A DNA stretch of 64,000 nucleotides from Lepidostoma basale (taxonomy: Eukaryota; Arthropoda; Insecta; Trichoptera; Lepidostomatidae): assembly GCA_022606425.2 (NCBI GenBank), contig JAHDVF020000581.1, positions 434,001 through 498,000 of the forward strand, read 5' to 3'. The notes under the pieces are model-generated. The model saw only the letters and a program-made list of their open reading frames with translations. It was not told where the DNA came from and did no database searches. Below, piece after piece: positions 11,271-21,094 of this stretch. A program made the translations under genes and the position numbers. Position 1 is the stretch's first letter. Each line of letters starts with the position of its first letter.

Positions 11271-11480
11271 CGACCTTCGTGGCCGAGTGGTAAGTGCATG
11301 CCACCCCGAAGATCCCGGGTTCGATTCCCGGCGATGGCAGTGTGTTTGTCACACTGTCTGGTGTAGAATTCACGTGACAATAAAATGGCGATAGATTAGC
11401 TACCTATTACATGTCATGAGAATCAATTAGATAACTATGTCCTTTGCATCGATTAGTGATTTTACAAAATAATAATAATA
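11271..11480 (+). repeat. SINE-1 (tRNA-derived)
   Basis: Starts CGACCTTCGTGGCCGAGTGG with A-box TGGCCGAGTGG and B-box GGTTCGATTCC, followed by the family body GAATTCACGTGACAATAAAA and an AATAATAATA tail. The head resembles a type II (Ser/Leu-like) tRNA but is not a functional tRNA gene. Confidence 0.85.
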
Positions 11481-11584
11481 GTAAAACGATTAACTATGGA
11501 GCTATGGAGGAACTGTTTAAATCAATTGAAGATAGATAGACTATTTTCCAAGTGATAGACAACATTGGGGAAATATGACAAGAT

Positions 11585-11675
11585 ACAAAAATAAAAATGT
11601 CAATTGATAATGCTTCACTAAGGCGAAACATGTCATTTCCGTAAAATAAAATATAACAAACAGAAGTTTTCATTC
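11585..11675 (+). repeat. HH-like repeat, half copy
   Basis: TTGATAATGCTTCACTAAGG then CGAAACATGTCATT and an AGAAGTTTTCATTC flank, as in the 2525 family. Truncated where LINE-E begins. Confidence 0.45.
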
Positions 11676-12118
11676 TTGTTCTTCTTTCCCCTCGTCTTCC
11701 CGTTTCTCGGGGTCGGGTTTTCTTATCAGGTATTTCTTTCTTAGGCAGCTTCCTCCTTAAGGCCTAGGGCCTTCATATCCCTCTGCTCCAGCCAGGTAGT
11801 TTAAGGTCTTCCTCTCCCTCTCCTACTAGTCACGGAAAGACACTTTTTCACGACATGGTCTTGAGGTCTCCTCATCACGTGACTATACCACCGGAGCCTT
11901 GTTTCTGACGACTTTTGTTTTATAGGGGGTACCTTGAAACTTCCCCTCACATATTCGTTGCGCACCTTGTCTTTCAATGTGACTCCTCCTGACCACCGCA
12001 GCTTGCGCATTTCTTGTTGTATGGAGTTTTTGTTCATGTATCGTTTTAGCTGACCATACTTCGCTTCCGTATAGTAATGCCAGCCGGACAGCTAAAACAG
12101 AAGTTTTCAAGACACAAG
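11676..12118 (-). mobile_element. LINE-E fragment
   Basis: Minus strand in two frames: LKTSVLAVRLALLYGSEVW, then MNKNSIQQEMRKLRWSGGVT, RLRWYSHVMRRPQDHVVKKC and RRGRGRP. It continues to a pyrimidine-rich end near 11676. A separate family of the GRGRP type. Confidence 0.75.
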
Positions 12119-12119
12119 A

Positions 12120-12465
12120 CACCATCACGCCGTCTCCCCGAAAGGGTAGGCAGAAAGAATGGACTGTCACACTTTAACCGATGCGGCACTCCATCCTTCT
12201 CTTTTCGCCCAGCGGGAGACGCGGTGTGATGGATTGCGAACCTCATCGCCACCAATAGGCATCTCCCGCGCACACTTCGATCTTCCAACATCCACAAAAT
12301 AATTCTGAAACACTTTTTTTATTAAGAGTAATTAGGCACTTAAAACCAACCAACACCGGCAAGAACTTTAAAAGAATATTGAAGAAATTATTCAAATTGT
12401 CATTGGAACAAATGAAAATTTTATTTTTACACCTGTCAAAATTCTTTATAAAAACGAAAAAAAAA
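12120..12465 (-). repeat. SINE-2 copy
   Basis: On the minus strand an AT-rich 5' half leads to CGCGGGAGATGCC, GGTTCGCAATCC, a hairpin partner GTCTCCCGC, then GTGCCGCATCGGTTAAAGTG and the last 60 bases of LINE-A. Matches 48257-48720 along its whole length. Confidence 0.8.
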
Positions 12466-12544
12466 AAGTTTTCATTAATATTAATTATAAATATGGAGTA
12501 TTAAATCATTGTTCAAGAAATAATAAATAATAAAAATAACTCCT

Positions 12545-13090
12545 GTTTTTTTTAGTTTTAATCGCAGGGATTGGTTCGCAGTAAAGTCTATTAACATTTT
12601 TGCTGGTCTTGGGATGCCACTCGAGTCTTTTTAATGAGGTAGTTTCCCGTTGCTTTCTACATGTCTGTACACAACAGCTTATTTACTCAATTACTCTATA
12701 CATTTTTTAGCTATTTCTCATGACATCGCCTTTTTAATTTTCATGTGAATTATACTGGACAGTCTGATAACACCAACTGCATTTTAAAAGCTGTCAATAA
12801 TTCCAAAACGCATAGCTTCCAAGGATATACCAGAATTATTTTTGTACGTCATTACCAAAATGCGTCATCAATATCAATCCAATAAAGTTTTTCATTGGGT
12901 GCTCATTAACGTCAGCTTACTTTCCCTTATGTTATTTGAATTGGTACCTTCTGAGTGCTTATGCTCTAGGTAGCTACGCTTATCTTACCCCGATAAGATA
13001 AACGGTCGGCAATAAATAAATAAAAGAGATCCACTTCATATATACGAGACGATAATATTACGATTATAAACCTTACAATTCAGATATAAC
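12545..13090. other. Spacer with SINE and LINE traces
   Basis: 12545-12615 resembles the LINE-D 3' end (GGGATTGGTTCGCAG). 12640-12700 matches the distal part of SINE-1 in reverse. The rest is unassigned. Confidence 0.35.
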
Positions 13091-13140
13091 TTACTAACTA
13101 ACCATCGCGTTATTTCCCGAAGGGATACGCAGAATATGTA
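13091..13140 (-). repeat. LINE-A 3' tip
   Basis: Only ACTAACTAACCATCGCGTT and about 30 more bases of the LINE-A 3' end remain. Confidence 0.6.
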
Positions 13141-13184
13141 GAAATCGCATTTCACTTATATACCTAATACACTTCTGTATATTC

Positions 13185-13272
13185 TTGGACTTGGATTTGA
13201 ATTTCGATCTTCTGGCTTACGGAAGTTCAGCTCTAATGGCTATTCCTCTTACGTCTGTAGGAAATATTCTGT
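13185..13272 (-). repeat. LINE-J 3'-end repeat, partial
   Basis: CTTCTGGCTTACGGAAGTTC and CTCTTACGTCTGTAGGAAA match the 1426 copy. Confidence 0.6.
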
Positions 13273-13404
13273 ATGTTCAACATATCTCACTAATATTTAA
13301 ATTTTCGTATGAAGCATTCACTTTGTGGTCAGACATTTTATATTTTTTTGTTAATTGTATTTAAAATAAAATAAAATAAAAAGGAAACCTAACCTAATAA
13401 CCTG

Positions 13405-13515
13405 TTATTACGAAGCCCTGAAGAAGCTTGGGTACAAACGAAATTAGTCGGCAATTAAAATAACCGCATAGTGGTGAAAAACAAAGTGCAGTGTTTTTAT
13501 TTTATTATATTTTAA
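13405..13515 (+). ncRNA. Hammerhead-like motif (HH repeat, single)
   Basis: CUGAAGA (13418-13424), one A, stem II GCUUG/CAAAC (one mismatch), GAA, ATTAGT, C, then the family's GTGGTGAAAAACAAAGTG..TTTTATTTTA end. The core is intact but stem III is no longer palindromic. Confidence 0.45.
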
Positions 13516-13947
13516 ATACAAGTATTAAAAAATTCAATAATATTTCTTAAATGACAAAAGTCAAAAATACATTTTCGATAAGTTTCATTTTAGATATACT
13601 AGTGTGTTATGTTAAATCATTTTATTTTTTCGATTACGTATCTTAAATATACAGAAAACTCACTAAAATACATACCTACTCGTAAAATGAAATCATTTAC
13701 ATATTTTAATAATTTTTCTGAAATAGCACCAGTGAAAAACACGATTTTGACAGCTGTCACATTGAAAATAATGTATTTTTAATTAATACGAATAAGAACG
13801 TCTGCTTTTTAGAAGTTTTATTATATTTTATGTGAATGATATGTTTCGCCTGTCTAGGCTGTATTAATGTTTTACTAAATAATGATATATAATATTTGGT
13901 ATAACTATTAAGCGATAGGGGGCGATATTTTTTATTTTCTTGTTTAT
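13516..13947. other. AT-rich spacer with HH-like half copy
   Basis: 13790-13870 matches the 2525 subfamily (AGAAGTTTTATTATATTTTA, GTTTCGCCTGTCTAGGC). Otherwise nothing. Confidence 0.4.
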
Positions 13948-14137
13948 ATAATAATTAAATAAAACGATGTTTTTTAACTACTTCCACTTTTGTCTTTATT
14001 TAGACAGCGACCGGTTTCGCCAGGCTCGCTGGCATCGACAGACTGGTCGATGCCAGCGAGCCTGGCGAAACCGGTCGCTGTCTAAATAAAGACAAAAGTG
14101 GAAGTAGTTAAAAAACATCGTTTTATTTAATTATTAT
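13948..14137. repeat. Perfect palindrome of two HH repeats (ACCGGT subfamily)
   Basis: Two arms of 92 bp (13948-14039, 14046-14137) are exact inverted copies around the 6-base centre AGACTG. Each arm carries stem II GCCAG/CTGGC, GAA, palindrome ACCGGT, C and GCTGTC, then TAAATAAAGACAAAAGTGGA. Related copies occur at 19135, 21715, 22615 and 42900. Confidence 0.9.
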
Positions 14138-14639
14138 TTAAAATGAACTTCCATCAAGAGATTTCAGTAAAATCATTTGATTCTTGTTTATGGTTTAATA
14201 TGTGCATAAAAATTTACATATTCGTATTTTATGCAGAATTTTTTTGCAATAAATTTATTCCAAGAAACACAGATGGCATTACATTTTCAGTAAATAAGAA
14301 AATAAAATAAAAATATTCCGAATTGATCGATATGTTATCTATCGGTAAGTGACCGATAGGAGGTACCTACCGCAACTCCAATAAATGAAGGAAAAATATT
14401 TAAGCAGTTCGATGGAATATTTTTGGAACACTCTAACTGCGAATGTGTCATAACATTGGCAGTACTGATATGTCATTAAACTAAACAATAGACCGTCGTG
14501 ACTTGCCAGGATGTGTCAGTTTATAAACGAATCACGCTGAAATATTTTAAAACACCCATTATTCGCTGAAAGAGTACAGACGACATGAATGAGTGTTGTT
14601 TTATCGCTTTATCCAGCTGTGTAGATAAGAATGCACGCA
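14138..14639. other. Spacer upstream of GLUT gene
   Basis: 14150-14290 is the further flank of the HH repeat (CATCAAGAGATTTCAGTAAA). 14340-14640 is non-repetitive and may contain regulatory sequence for the transporter. Confidence 0.35.
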
Positions 14640-15039
14640 CGTTATTTACTATTTAAGTTGTTTATCAGAGTGTGACGGTGTGGACGCGTTGAGAGTTGTA
14701 CCGAATTAATACGATATTTGAGATGAGAAATATTCGTCATGAATCGTACACAGGGCGAGAGTCGAATTGCACACATTATGGTGGATTACAGTACAGTACG
14801 AACACATTTTTTGGCTTGTGTTTCACCTCTTAGCGTGCCGTCGCGCGGGCTGGCGCCTCTCCGCCCGCCGCGCCGCCCGCTCAGTCGCCTCGTGGCCGTT
14901 CCCTCAGCCAGTGGTCTTTGCGGTAGGCTACCCACGCGGTCGAGACGTCTGTCTGAGTATTATTTACACCAAAATGCCGCGAAAATTACGCAACATCTGT
15001 TGACAAGTGACAATACAAAAGTGCTGTTTGAGTGATAAA
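14640..15039 (+). promoter_or_regulatory. Leader and probable promoter region of the GLUT gene
   Basis: The sequence shifts from AT-rich to strongly GC-rich at about 14830-14950, just before the transporter. A TATTTAAG at 14650 and a TCAGT initiator-like pentamer at 14881 are possible core elements, neither decisive. Several upstream ATGs are present. The one at 14739 opens a 98-codon frame that stops at 15035, four bases before the GLUT ATG; if transcribed it would be an upstream ORF lowering translation. Its serine/arginine/proline-rich translation looks like a GC-composition artefact rather than a protein. Transcript start unknown. Confidence 0.4.
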
Positions 15040-16449
15040 ATGGCTTTCAGAGAAGTAACCGGCAACTTGGCGTACGCCTTGTTCACGGCCGTGCTGGGAA
15101 TGCTGCAATTCGGATACCATACAGGTGTCATCAATGCCCCGCAAAACGAGATCGAGAGCTTTATTAATCAGTCGTATCCCGGGGAGACGGGGGCCGGCAC
15201 AGGTAAACAGACCGCCCAGACTCTGTTCTCCTTGGCAGTGGCGCTGTTTGCCGTGGGCGGGATGGTCGGGAGCGTCAGCGGCGGTTGGCTGGCCAGCAGG
15301 CGCGGCAGGAAGGGCGCCCTCCTCATCGCCTCCCTTCTGGGAGTCGTTGGATCTTTGTTTATGGCTATCTCTAAGACATCAAATTCCTACGAATTGTTGG
15401 CTATCGGCCGTCTTATTGTAGGCCTCAACTGCGGTCTTGCCACATCTGTTGTTCCGATGTTCGTCTCTGAGATCGCTCCCATCAATATTCGAGGCGGCAT
15501 GGGAACCATCAATCAGCTAGCTGTGACCTTTGGCCTGGTCGTCAGTCAGATTCTCGGGATCGACGATATCCTAGGAACAGAATCAGGATGGCCGTGGCTC
15601 CTAGGTATCGCCATCATTCCTTCTGCATTGCAAGTTATTCTTCTCTTTGGATGTCCAGAATCCCCGAGATATCTCCTAATTACTAAACGAGACGAAGAAA
15701 ATGCGAGGAAAGTATTATCTAAGTTGAGAGGCAGCGGTGACATCGACAGCGACATTGAAGAAATGCACGCCGAGGATCGTTCAGAACGGTCGGAAGCATC
15801 TGTATCTTTGATCGAGATATTCAAATCGAGTACCTTGAGATCGCCAATGCTGATAGGTATTATGATGCACCTCTCTCAACAGTTCAGCGGAATCAACGGG
15901 GTGTTTTATTATTCCACTTCGCTGTTTGAATCTGCCGGTTGGGAGTTGGAGACTGCGAAGAAGGCGACTATAGGAATCGGAGGTACGATGTTCCTGATGA
16001 CGTTAGTGACGGTACCCTTGATGGACATCGCGGGGAGGCGGACCCTGCACTTGTGCGGCTTGGGAGGAATGTTCGTCTCCTCAATACTCATGACTGTGGC
16101 CCTCTATACTTACGAATCTACAAAAGTAATGAGTACGTTCGCTGTTATATTTACGTTTGTGTACTGCGCCTTCTTCGGTCTTGGGCCGGGATCTATTCCT
16201 TGGATGATCATGGCGGAGCTGTTCTCGCACGGTTCCAGACCCAACGCCATGGCTTTCGGAGCCCTGATAAACTGGCTCGCTAACTTCATCATCGGCTTGG
16301 TGTTCCCGATTCTGAACTCCGGACTGAAAAACGCATCATTCCTTCCATTCACGATATTGATCGCAGTTTTCTGGATATTCACTTATTTCAAACTGCCTGA
16401 AACTAAAAACAAAACAATCGAAGAAATAACTCTGCTCTTTAAGCGATAA
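15040..16449 (+). CDS. GLUT1-like facilitative glucose transporter (SLC2 family), intronless
   Basis: A 469-residue polytopic membrane protein, probably moving hexose by facilitated diffusion across the plasma membrane. Family marks in order: FGYHTGVINAPQ at 24-35 (TM1, close to vertebrate GLUT1/3); sequon N43-Q-S in the first outer loop; RRGRK at 87-91; GRLIVGLNCG at 123-132; PESPR at 206-210; HLSQQFSGIN at 277-286 (TM7, class I type); GRRTLHL at 332-338; GPGSIPW at 382-388; LPETK near the C-terminus. About 12 membrane spans and normal family length. The ATG at 15040 is chosen because its context (AAAATGG) is good, it starts the family N-terminus, and no in-frame ATG lies just upstream (the frame opens with GTG). 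Oddities: no introns; clearly more GC-rich than its surroundings; the TM8 asparagine of GLUT1 aligns with M317 and the acidic residue before GPG aligns with G380 (both from family knowledge). A Tret1-type trehalose carrier fits less well. Confidence 0.93.
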   Translation: MAFREVTGNLAYALFTAVLGMLQFGYHTGVINAPQNEIESFINQSYPGETGAGTGKQTAQTLFSLAVALFAVGGMVGSVSGGWLASRRGRKGALLIASLLGVVGSLFMAISKTSNSYELLAIGRLIVGLNCGLATSVVPMFVSEIAPINIRGGMGTINQLAVTFGLVVSQILGIDDILGTESGWPWLLGIAIIPSALQVILLFGCPESPRYLLITKRDEENARKVLSKLRGSGDIDSDIEEMHAEDRSERSEASVSLIEIFKSSTLRSPMLIGIMMHLSQQFSGINGVFYYSTSLFESAGWELETAKKATIGIGGTMFLMTLVTVPLMDIAGRRTLHLCGLGGMFVSSILMTVALYTYESTKVMSTFAVIFTFVYCAFFGLGPGSIPWMIMAELFSHGSRPNAMAFGALINWLANFIIGLVFPILNSGLKNASFLPFTILIAVFWIFTYFKLPETKNKTIEEITLLFKR

Positions 16450-16885
16450 TGTTAGCGATTAAGTGATCTGTGACCGTTGATATAAAGTTATGTAATGTAT
16501 TAAATATATGCATCACAGATTTCATCCCAAATAGTGTCGCGATACATACAATGTATGTAGATATAATGTAATGTTGTTGAAATAAATTATGATGACAATT
16601 AACAGTTTCGAGCAGTGTTTGCATAATCGAAAATATTTGATTTAGTTGCCATAAGCCAACTTGTGGTTGTATATTTTTGTACTTTGTATGCGCAAGATCC
16701 GTGGAGGATCTAGAGTTTTCATGATTCCAATCTCATTACTTTTATGTTATTATATAATTTTATTGAAAATCTCATTTAAGTTATTATGTCCGTGTATTTG
16801 ACAATCATTCCACGAGTTCTGCACTGAAGCACGTCAGTGAGAATTATATTCCTAATAAAAATGTTGTTCTTTATGTTTATCGCCT
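16450..16885 (+). other. Probable 3' UTR of the GLUT gene with poly(A) signals
   Basis: No repeat is recognised in this AT-rich stretch directly after the stop. AATAAA occurs at 16581-16586 and again at 16854-16859. The second is followed within 30 bases by a TG-rich and T-rich stretch typical of a cleavage site, so the transcript probably ends near 16880. Confidence 0.5.
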
Positions 16886-17199
16886 GTTTTTTTTTTGTTC
16901 CTCGTCTTTTATATTCAGAATTTAACATTCGCATAATAAGTTTTGTCGCTCAATGACATCTATACTTTCATATGTATAGGTAGGTTCAGTGGTGTAGTCA
17001 ACATAAATATACGAGTACATTAAAAAAAACATACAAATATTCTGGAAAAAAAAACTTAACAATATTTTTTTGTGTGTAAGTATAATGATCACGCTTCTTA
17101 TTATATTTTTACTATAACATATAATCTTTAATAGAATAAAAATATATAGTATTTGAACTATGTTTGTTACTTTGTAAACAACACTAAAAAATATATTTA
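16886..17199. other. AT-rich spacer
   Basis: A long minus-strand open frame across 16922-17395 is Lys/Ile/Phe-rich, as expected from AT-rich DNA. Not treated as a gene. Confidence 0.4.
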
Positions 17200-17410
17200 A
17201 AATTAAAATAGAAACATGTTTTGAGAACAAAAGTCCTTCTTTAGTGTTTTTAGTTTTTTTATATGCAAATTTTTTTTTTTTTTTAATATTTATTTTGTAA
17301 ATACAATAATTAACTTTACTGATTAAGGGCTTCTGTGTCCGAAACATGTTTGTTGTGAACAAAGTAATAAACACTGTTAGATTAACCCGCAACACAAAGT
17401 TATGACGAAT
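17200..17410 (+). repeat. HH repeat, degenerate
   Basis: CTGATTAAGGGCTTCTGTGT then CCGAAACATGTTTG. The core G is changed to T. Nearly the same unit, with the core intact, lies at 63840-64000. Confidence 0.45.
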
Positions 17411-17603
17411 ATAGAAGAAAATAGTATATGTTACAAAGTCTTTAAATTAACGGTAGAATGTAGATAATACAATTTAAACATATTTGTCCCCAAATTAAAA
17501 AAAAATATGGATTCTATATTTCTAAGATTTTCCAACCATTTTTTTATAACTGGTCGCAAGCAGTAATCGATGTAAGTCTAATAAAAAATATTAGCGACAT
17601 TAA

Positions 17604-17734
17604 CTTTTAAACGCCCGTGTGCCGTGTGCGATTAAGATAGCCCACTGCCCAAGCAAAACTCGCGCGACTTGCGACCTAGAACATTGAACGACGCAAATCC
17701 GCGGTCCCGTACGGGACCATTGGGCGTCTAAAGG
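17604..17734. mobile_element. TTAA-flanked MITE (piggyBac-like)
   Basis: 131 bp between TTAA at 17600-17603 and 17735-17738. Ends CTTTTAAACGCCC and, inverted, CCTTTAGACGCCC match at 11 of 13 positions. TTAA duplication is the hallmark of piggyBac. Contains the perfect 16-bp palindrome GGTCCCGTACGGGACC at 17703-17718. Confidence 0.6.
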
Positions 17735-17738
17735 TTAA

Positions 17739-18639
17739 TAAGCTAGTAAACTTTCAATATTTTTGTCGATACATAATATTCGTTTATCAATGCTTGATAA
17801 CTATACTCAGTAAACAAATCGAACAAAGACTATCTTATTCTAATCGAATTCTAATCTAATCGAATAGTCAATATCTACAGATTTTAAACAATCTAGCCTT
17901 ATTTCGTTAACAAATGGATATTAGTATATCTAGTCAACACATTCAAAATAATATAAAATTAAAACATTGTTTTATATCACTTTTGACTGGAATATTTCAT
18001 TCACTCTAAATGAGATAAAAAAAAAATTAATTCGTAAAAAAAATCGCCATTATGGAATTCCACAGTGTTCGCGTCGTTTAAAAAAATATATCGTTTAAAT
18101 ATAAATTAATTATTTTAAATAATAAAATAATAAATTAATAGTTAATAATCTTCAAAATATATTTTTGTACTTCCGCTGGTAATCTCTCGATTGACCTATC
18201 AACTACAAAACAGGATATAACTAATTGAAGATACCGCGTTTTTTCCTGTTTGCGGCAGACAATTGTGCAAACATTATTATTATCAAATTGCATATTTTTA
18301 TTCAAACAGGTCTCACAATCATGTGTATTCATTCATGTGTAATAAAAAAATTATTCTGATCTCTGCAGTATAAAAATATTTATAAATGTATGTAGGTATA
18401 CGTCCCTAGAAACAAAATACAAAAATGTTACTTCTCGTGCAGCATTGAAGATTCCATTTGAATCTACATTGTATCTTTAGGGCGATATTATTAACAACAT
18501 TCATTCTCGAGTTCAATATAATTGTTTTAAAATGATCTCATTCAATAAGTATCACTTGAGTCAGGATTTATCCAATAAATATCAGCCCTATGATCTAATA
18601 GATCACTTTTATTCAACACATATTACACTTGAATTTTGT
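17739..18639. other. AT-rich spacer
   Basis: Nothing recognised. Confidence 0.4.
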
Positions 18640-19095
18640 TCATGATTCACTTCCATACAATGCGAATGAAAGGATTTTGAACAAAATTATAAAAGATTCA
18701 TTACGATGGTTTGGACACATCGCACGCTTAATAATAAACTGACCGATAATGGTTTAGTTCATAATTAAGTTAACATTAGACAGAGGCTTATGTTAACGCT
18801 ATCCATCGTTTCGCGTTAAAATTAAGTCAAAATTCCGCCCATTGACCTTCATTACCCAATATCGGTATTTTTCATTCGTCAGTGTTTTTCGACTGTTTTT
18901 GTTAAAACACCGACTCATGTCAGATTGAGCAAAACTTGCTTTTTTTTAGTTAAGTCAGTGTTCTATTAAGCTTGCGACATGGAAAGAATGAATGACTAAT
19001 TAATTGTAATTATAGTAAACTTTAACTATGTGAGTGGGACAAGAAATAAAGGAAGATCGATTAATATGTCTGCCACGTGAGGAGTCGGAAAATCA
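18640..19095 (+). mobile_element. LINE-A fragment split by MITE-1
   Basis: 18660-18720 reads RMKGFLNKIIKDSLRWFGHI-like and stops at GGACACAT. 18977-19095 resumes ACATGGAAAGAATGAATGAC and decays toward VGSRK. Frame badly damaged. Confidence 0.8.
18721..18976. mobile_element. MITE-1, complete copy
   Basis: 256 bp. Left end CGCACGCTTAATA, right end TATTAAGCTTGCG (one mismatch), flanked by ACAT duplications (18717-18720, 18977-18980). The interior matches the copies at 6682 and 29036. Confidence 0.88.
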
Positions 19096-19134
19096 TGACC
19101 GATATATAAAGATAATCAAATGATTTTACAGCAA

Positions 19135-19355
19135 TCTCTTGATGTAAGTTCATTTTTAATAATAATTAAATAAAACTTATTTTATGAACTACTTCCACTA
19201 GTGTCTTTATTTCGGCAGCTTTCGGTTTCGCCAGGCTCACTGGCATCGGCAGACTGGTGGACCAGTCTGTCAATGCCAGCAGCATGGCGAAACCGGTCTT
19301 AGTCGAAATAAATGCAAAATTGGATGTAGTGTTTAAAAAACATAATTTTATGTAA
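19135..19355. repeat. HH repeat pair, imperfect palindrome
   Basis: Left part ends TTTCGCCAGGCTCACTGGCA, right part CAATGCCAGCAGCATGGCGA then AACCGGTC. An older relative of the 13948 palindrome. Confidence 0.6.
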
Positions 19356-19359
19356 TGTT

Positions 19360-19440
19360 ATTTACGATGTATAGATGTAAAGGAGGCGAGAAAAGTAATT
19401 TGGCTACTCCTTCGAGGAAACGTCATGCTGGTTATTTCGT
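19360..19440 (+). repeat. LINE-A fragment
   Basis: TTTACGATGTATAGATGTAA and GCGAGAAAAGTA match the LINE-A CMNVEEARE segment, then the diverged 3' tip. Confidence 0.5.
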
Positions 19441-19491
19441 TTACATTAAATTTCACCTCCTCTACAATTAACTAAAATATGTGAATGTTTC

Positions 19492-20356
19492 TTAACATAT
19501 ATACAACTTTCAAATAATTTTCAGACGTGGTGTTCGTAGAAGGGCGGAATGGAGAATGTAGTATTACATAAAACGATCGCTTAACCCAACCAATGACAGG
19601 TCATAAGTCCTGTTAACGCCTCGACCACAATATTCTGTATCCAAATAATGTACATCTTCTTCTCTATTGAGATACAATTAATTCTTAATTCCTCTATAAT
19701 TATTTGGTCATGCTTAAAATTGGTACGATACATCTACTTTTTACTGCCATTCAAATACAAATGGTAAACCAATAATGTTATATCGCTAATCGCACAACAT
19801 TATTCCTATAGATTTCCGTAGGCTATAAAATGTCTTATCTAAATTCAATGCATTTTTATATTGTTGAATACAGACTTCACTGGCCTTACACAAGCTCTGG
19901 CTTATCAGGTAGAAATATCGTTTATTCGTGGAGTACCCTAATTGAACACAATGGTCATAAATACATATACAAGAGTTTCATATCATTGATTCAATATTCA
20001 CATACATTTTGAAATTCAAAATTCACTACAATTATCACCGTAAAATTTGAACTGTCAAAAATAAAACGCTTAATTGAAGAATTTGTTTATTGAATGTATA
20101 CAAATACTTGTAGACAAATACTGGATTTTACCCATTGCGGGCTAATCATTTTTTAAGGATTAATTGTATCTCAATAGAGACGAAGATGTAATTTTTTTTG
20201 GCAACAGAATATGGTAGTCGAGGCGTTTACATGACTTGACCTGTCATTGTTTGGTTTACGCGATCACTTTATGTTAACAACATTCCCCATTCCGCCCTTC
20301 TAACCACCACCACGTCTGACAATTTTTTGGAACTTGTATATATCTACTATGTTAAA
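19492..20356. mobile_element. Candidate element with about 195-bp terminal inverted repeats
   Basis: 19492-19685 and 20156-20356 are inverted copies. Shared words include AGAAGGGCGGAATG, AATGACAGGTCA and TCTATTGAGATACAATTAAT. A third arm stands alone at 49395-49605. The 470-base interior has no convincing ORF. Long-TIR, non-autonomous DNA element by structure. Confidence 0.65.
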
Positions 20357-20380
20357 TAACTTCATAATTATAGTTCATAA

Positions 20381-20704
20381 TGTGCGAATGATGGTGTTAT
20401 AAACAAAATAATAAAAGGATCATTAAGATGGTTTGGACATATGGAAAGAATGAATGAACAAAGAATGGTAAAAAAATCATATGTAAATGGAACCAGAAAT
20501 AGAGGAAGACCGGGGAAAACGTGGCACAATCAAATAAATCAAATATTGAATGTCGGCCATGTGAGGAGTCAGAGAAAACGACGCGCGTGCATGACACGAT
20601 GTATGAATGTTGAGGAAGCGAGATAAATATGTCAGGAAAGAAAAGTGTGGCAGTCCATTCTTTCTGCCTATCCTTTCGGGGAGACGGCGTGATGCTTAGT
20701 TAGT
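20381..20704 (+). mobile_element. LINE-A 3' copy with target duplication
   Basis: Encodes KIIKGSLRWFGHMERMNEQR, NRGRPGKTWHNQINQILNVG and CMNVEEAR stop, ending in (GTTA)n. Flanked by TAGTTCATAA at 20371-20380 and 20705-20714. Confidence 0.85.
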
Positions 20705-20714
20705 TAGTTCATAA

Positions 20715-21090
20715 AAAAAACAGTTCTACACGATCATGATTTTTTTTTCTGTGAAGGTGTGTATAATTTTTGTTGTTCAAATATTAATGTATTGAACTGT
20801 ACCTATCGAAATCCGTCGGGTTATCACAATGTAAATACATAATAACAATTCATCCAACTCAGCACATTGGTATTGACTGACTGTACATTATATATTACAT
20901 ATTTATTAATGCTATCGCCTGCAGTCTCATACAAAGTGCACTGAGTTTAAAAATTTCGAAATAGATTGATATTAGATCATATTCTAGGTCAATAATTTAC
21001 GACGATGGGCACCAATAGATTCGATAGCATAAATAAAATATAAATTATTGCTGTCTTAAGACTTTATTATGAACGATTTTATAATAATAT
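20715..21090. other. AT-rich spacer
   Basis: Nothing recognised. Confidence 0.4.
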
Positions 21091-21094
21091 TTAA

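Noticed and set aside
11271..11345. Functional tRNA gene
   Set aside because: A- and B-boxes are present, but the same head is followed by a shared SINE body in several copies.
14739..15035. Protein-coding gene ahead of GLUT
   Set aside because: Low-complexity Arg/Pro/Ser translation from GC-rich leader, no known family; kept only as a possible upstream ORF.
15040..16449. Trehalose transporter Tret1
   Set aside because: TM1 and TM7 signatures and the GRRTLHL block fit the GLUT1/3 type better.
16922..17395. 157-codon minus-strand ORF as a gene
   Set aside because: Composition is Lys/Ile/Phe/Tyr-rich as expected from AT-rich DNA, overlapping a repeat; no motif.
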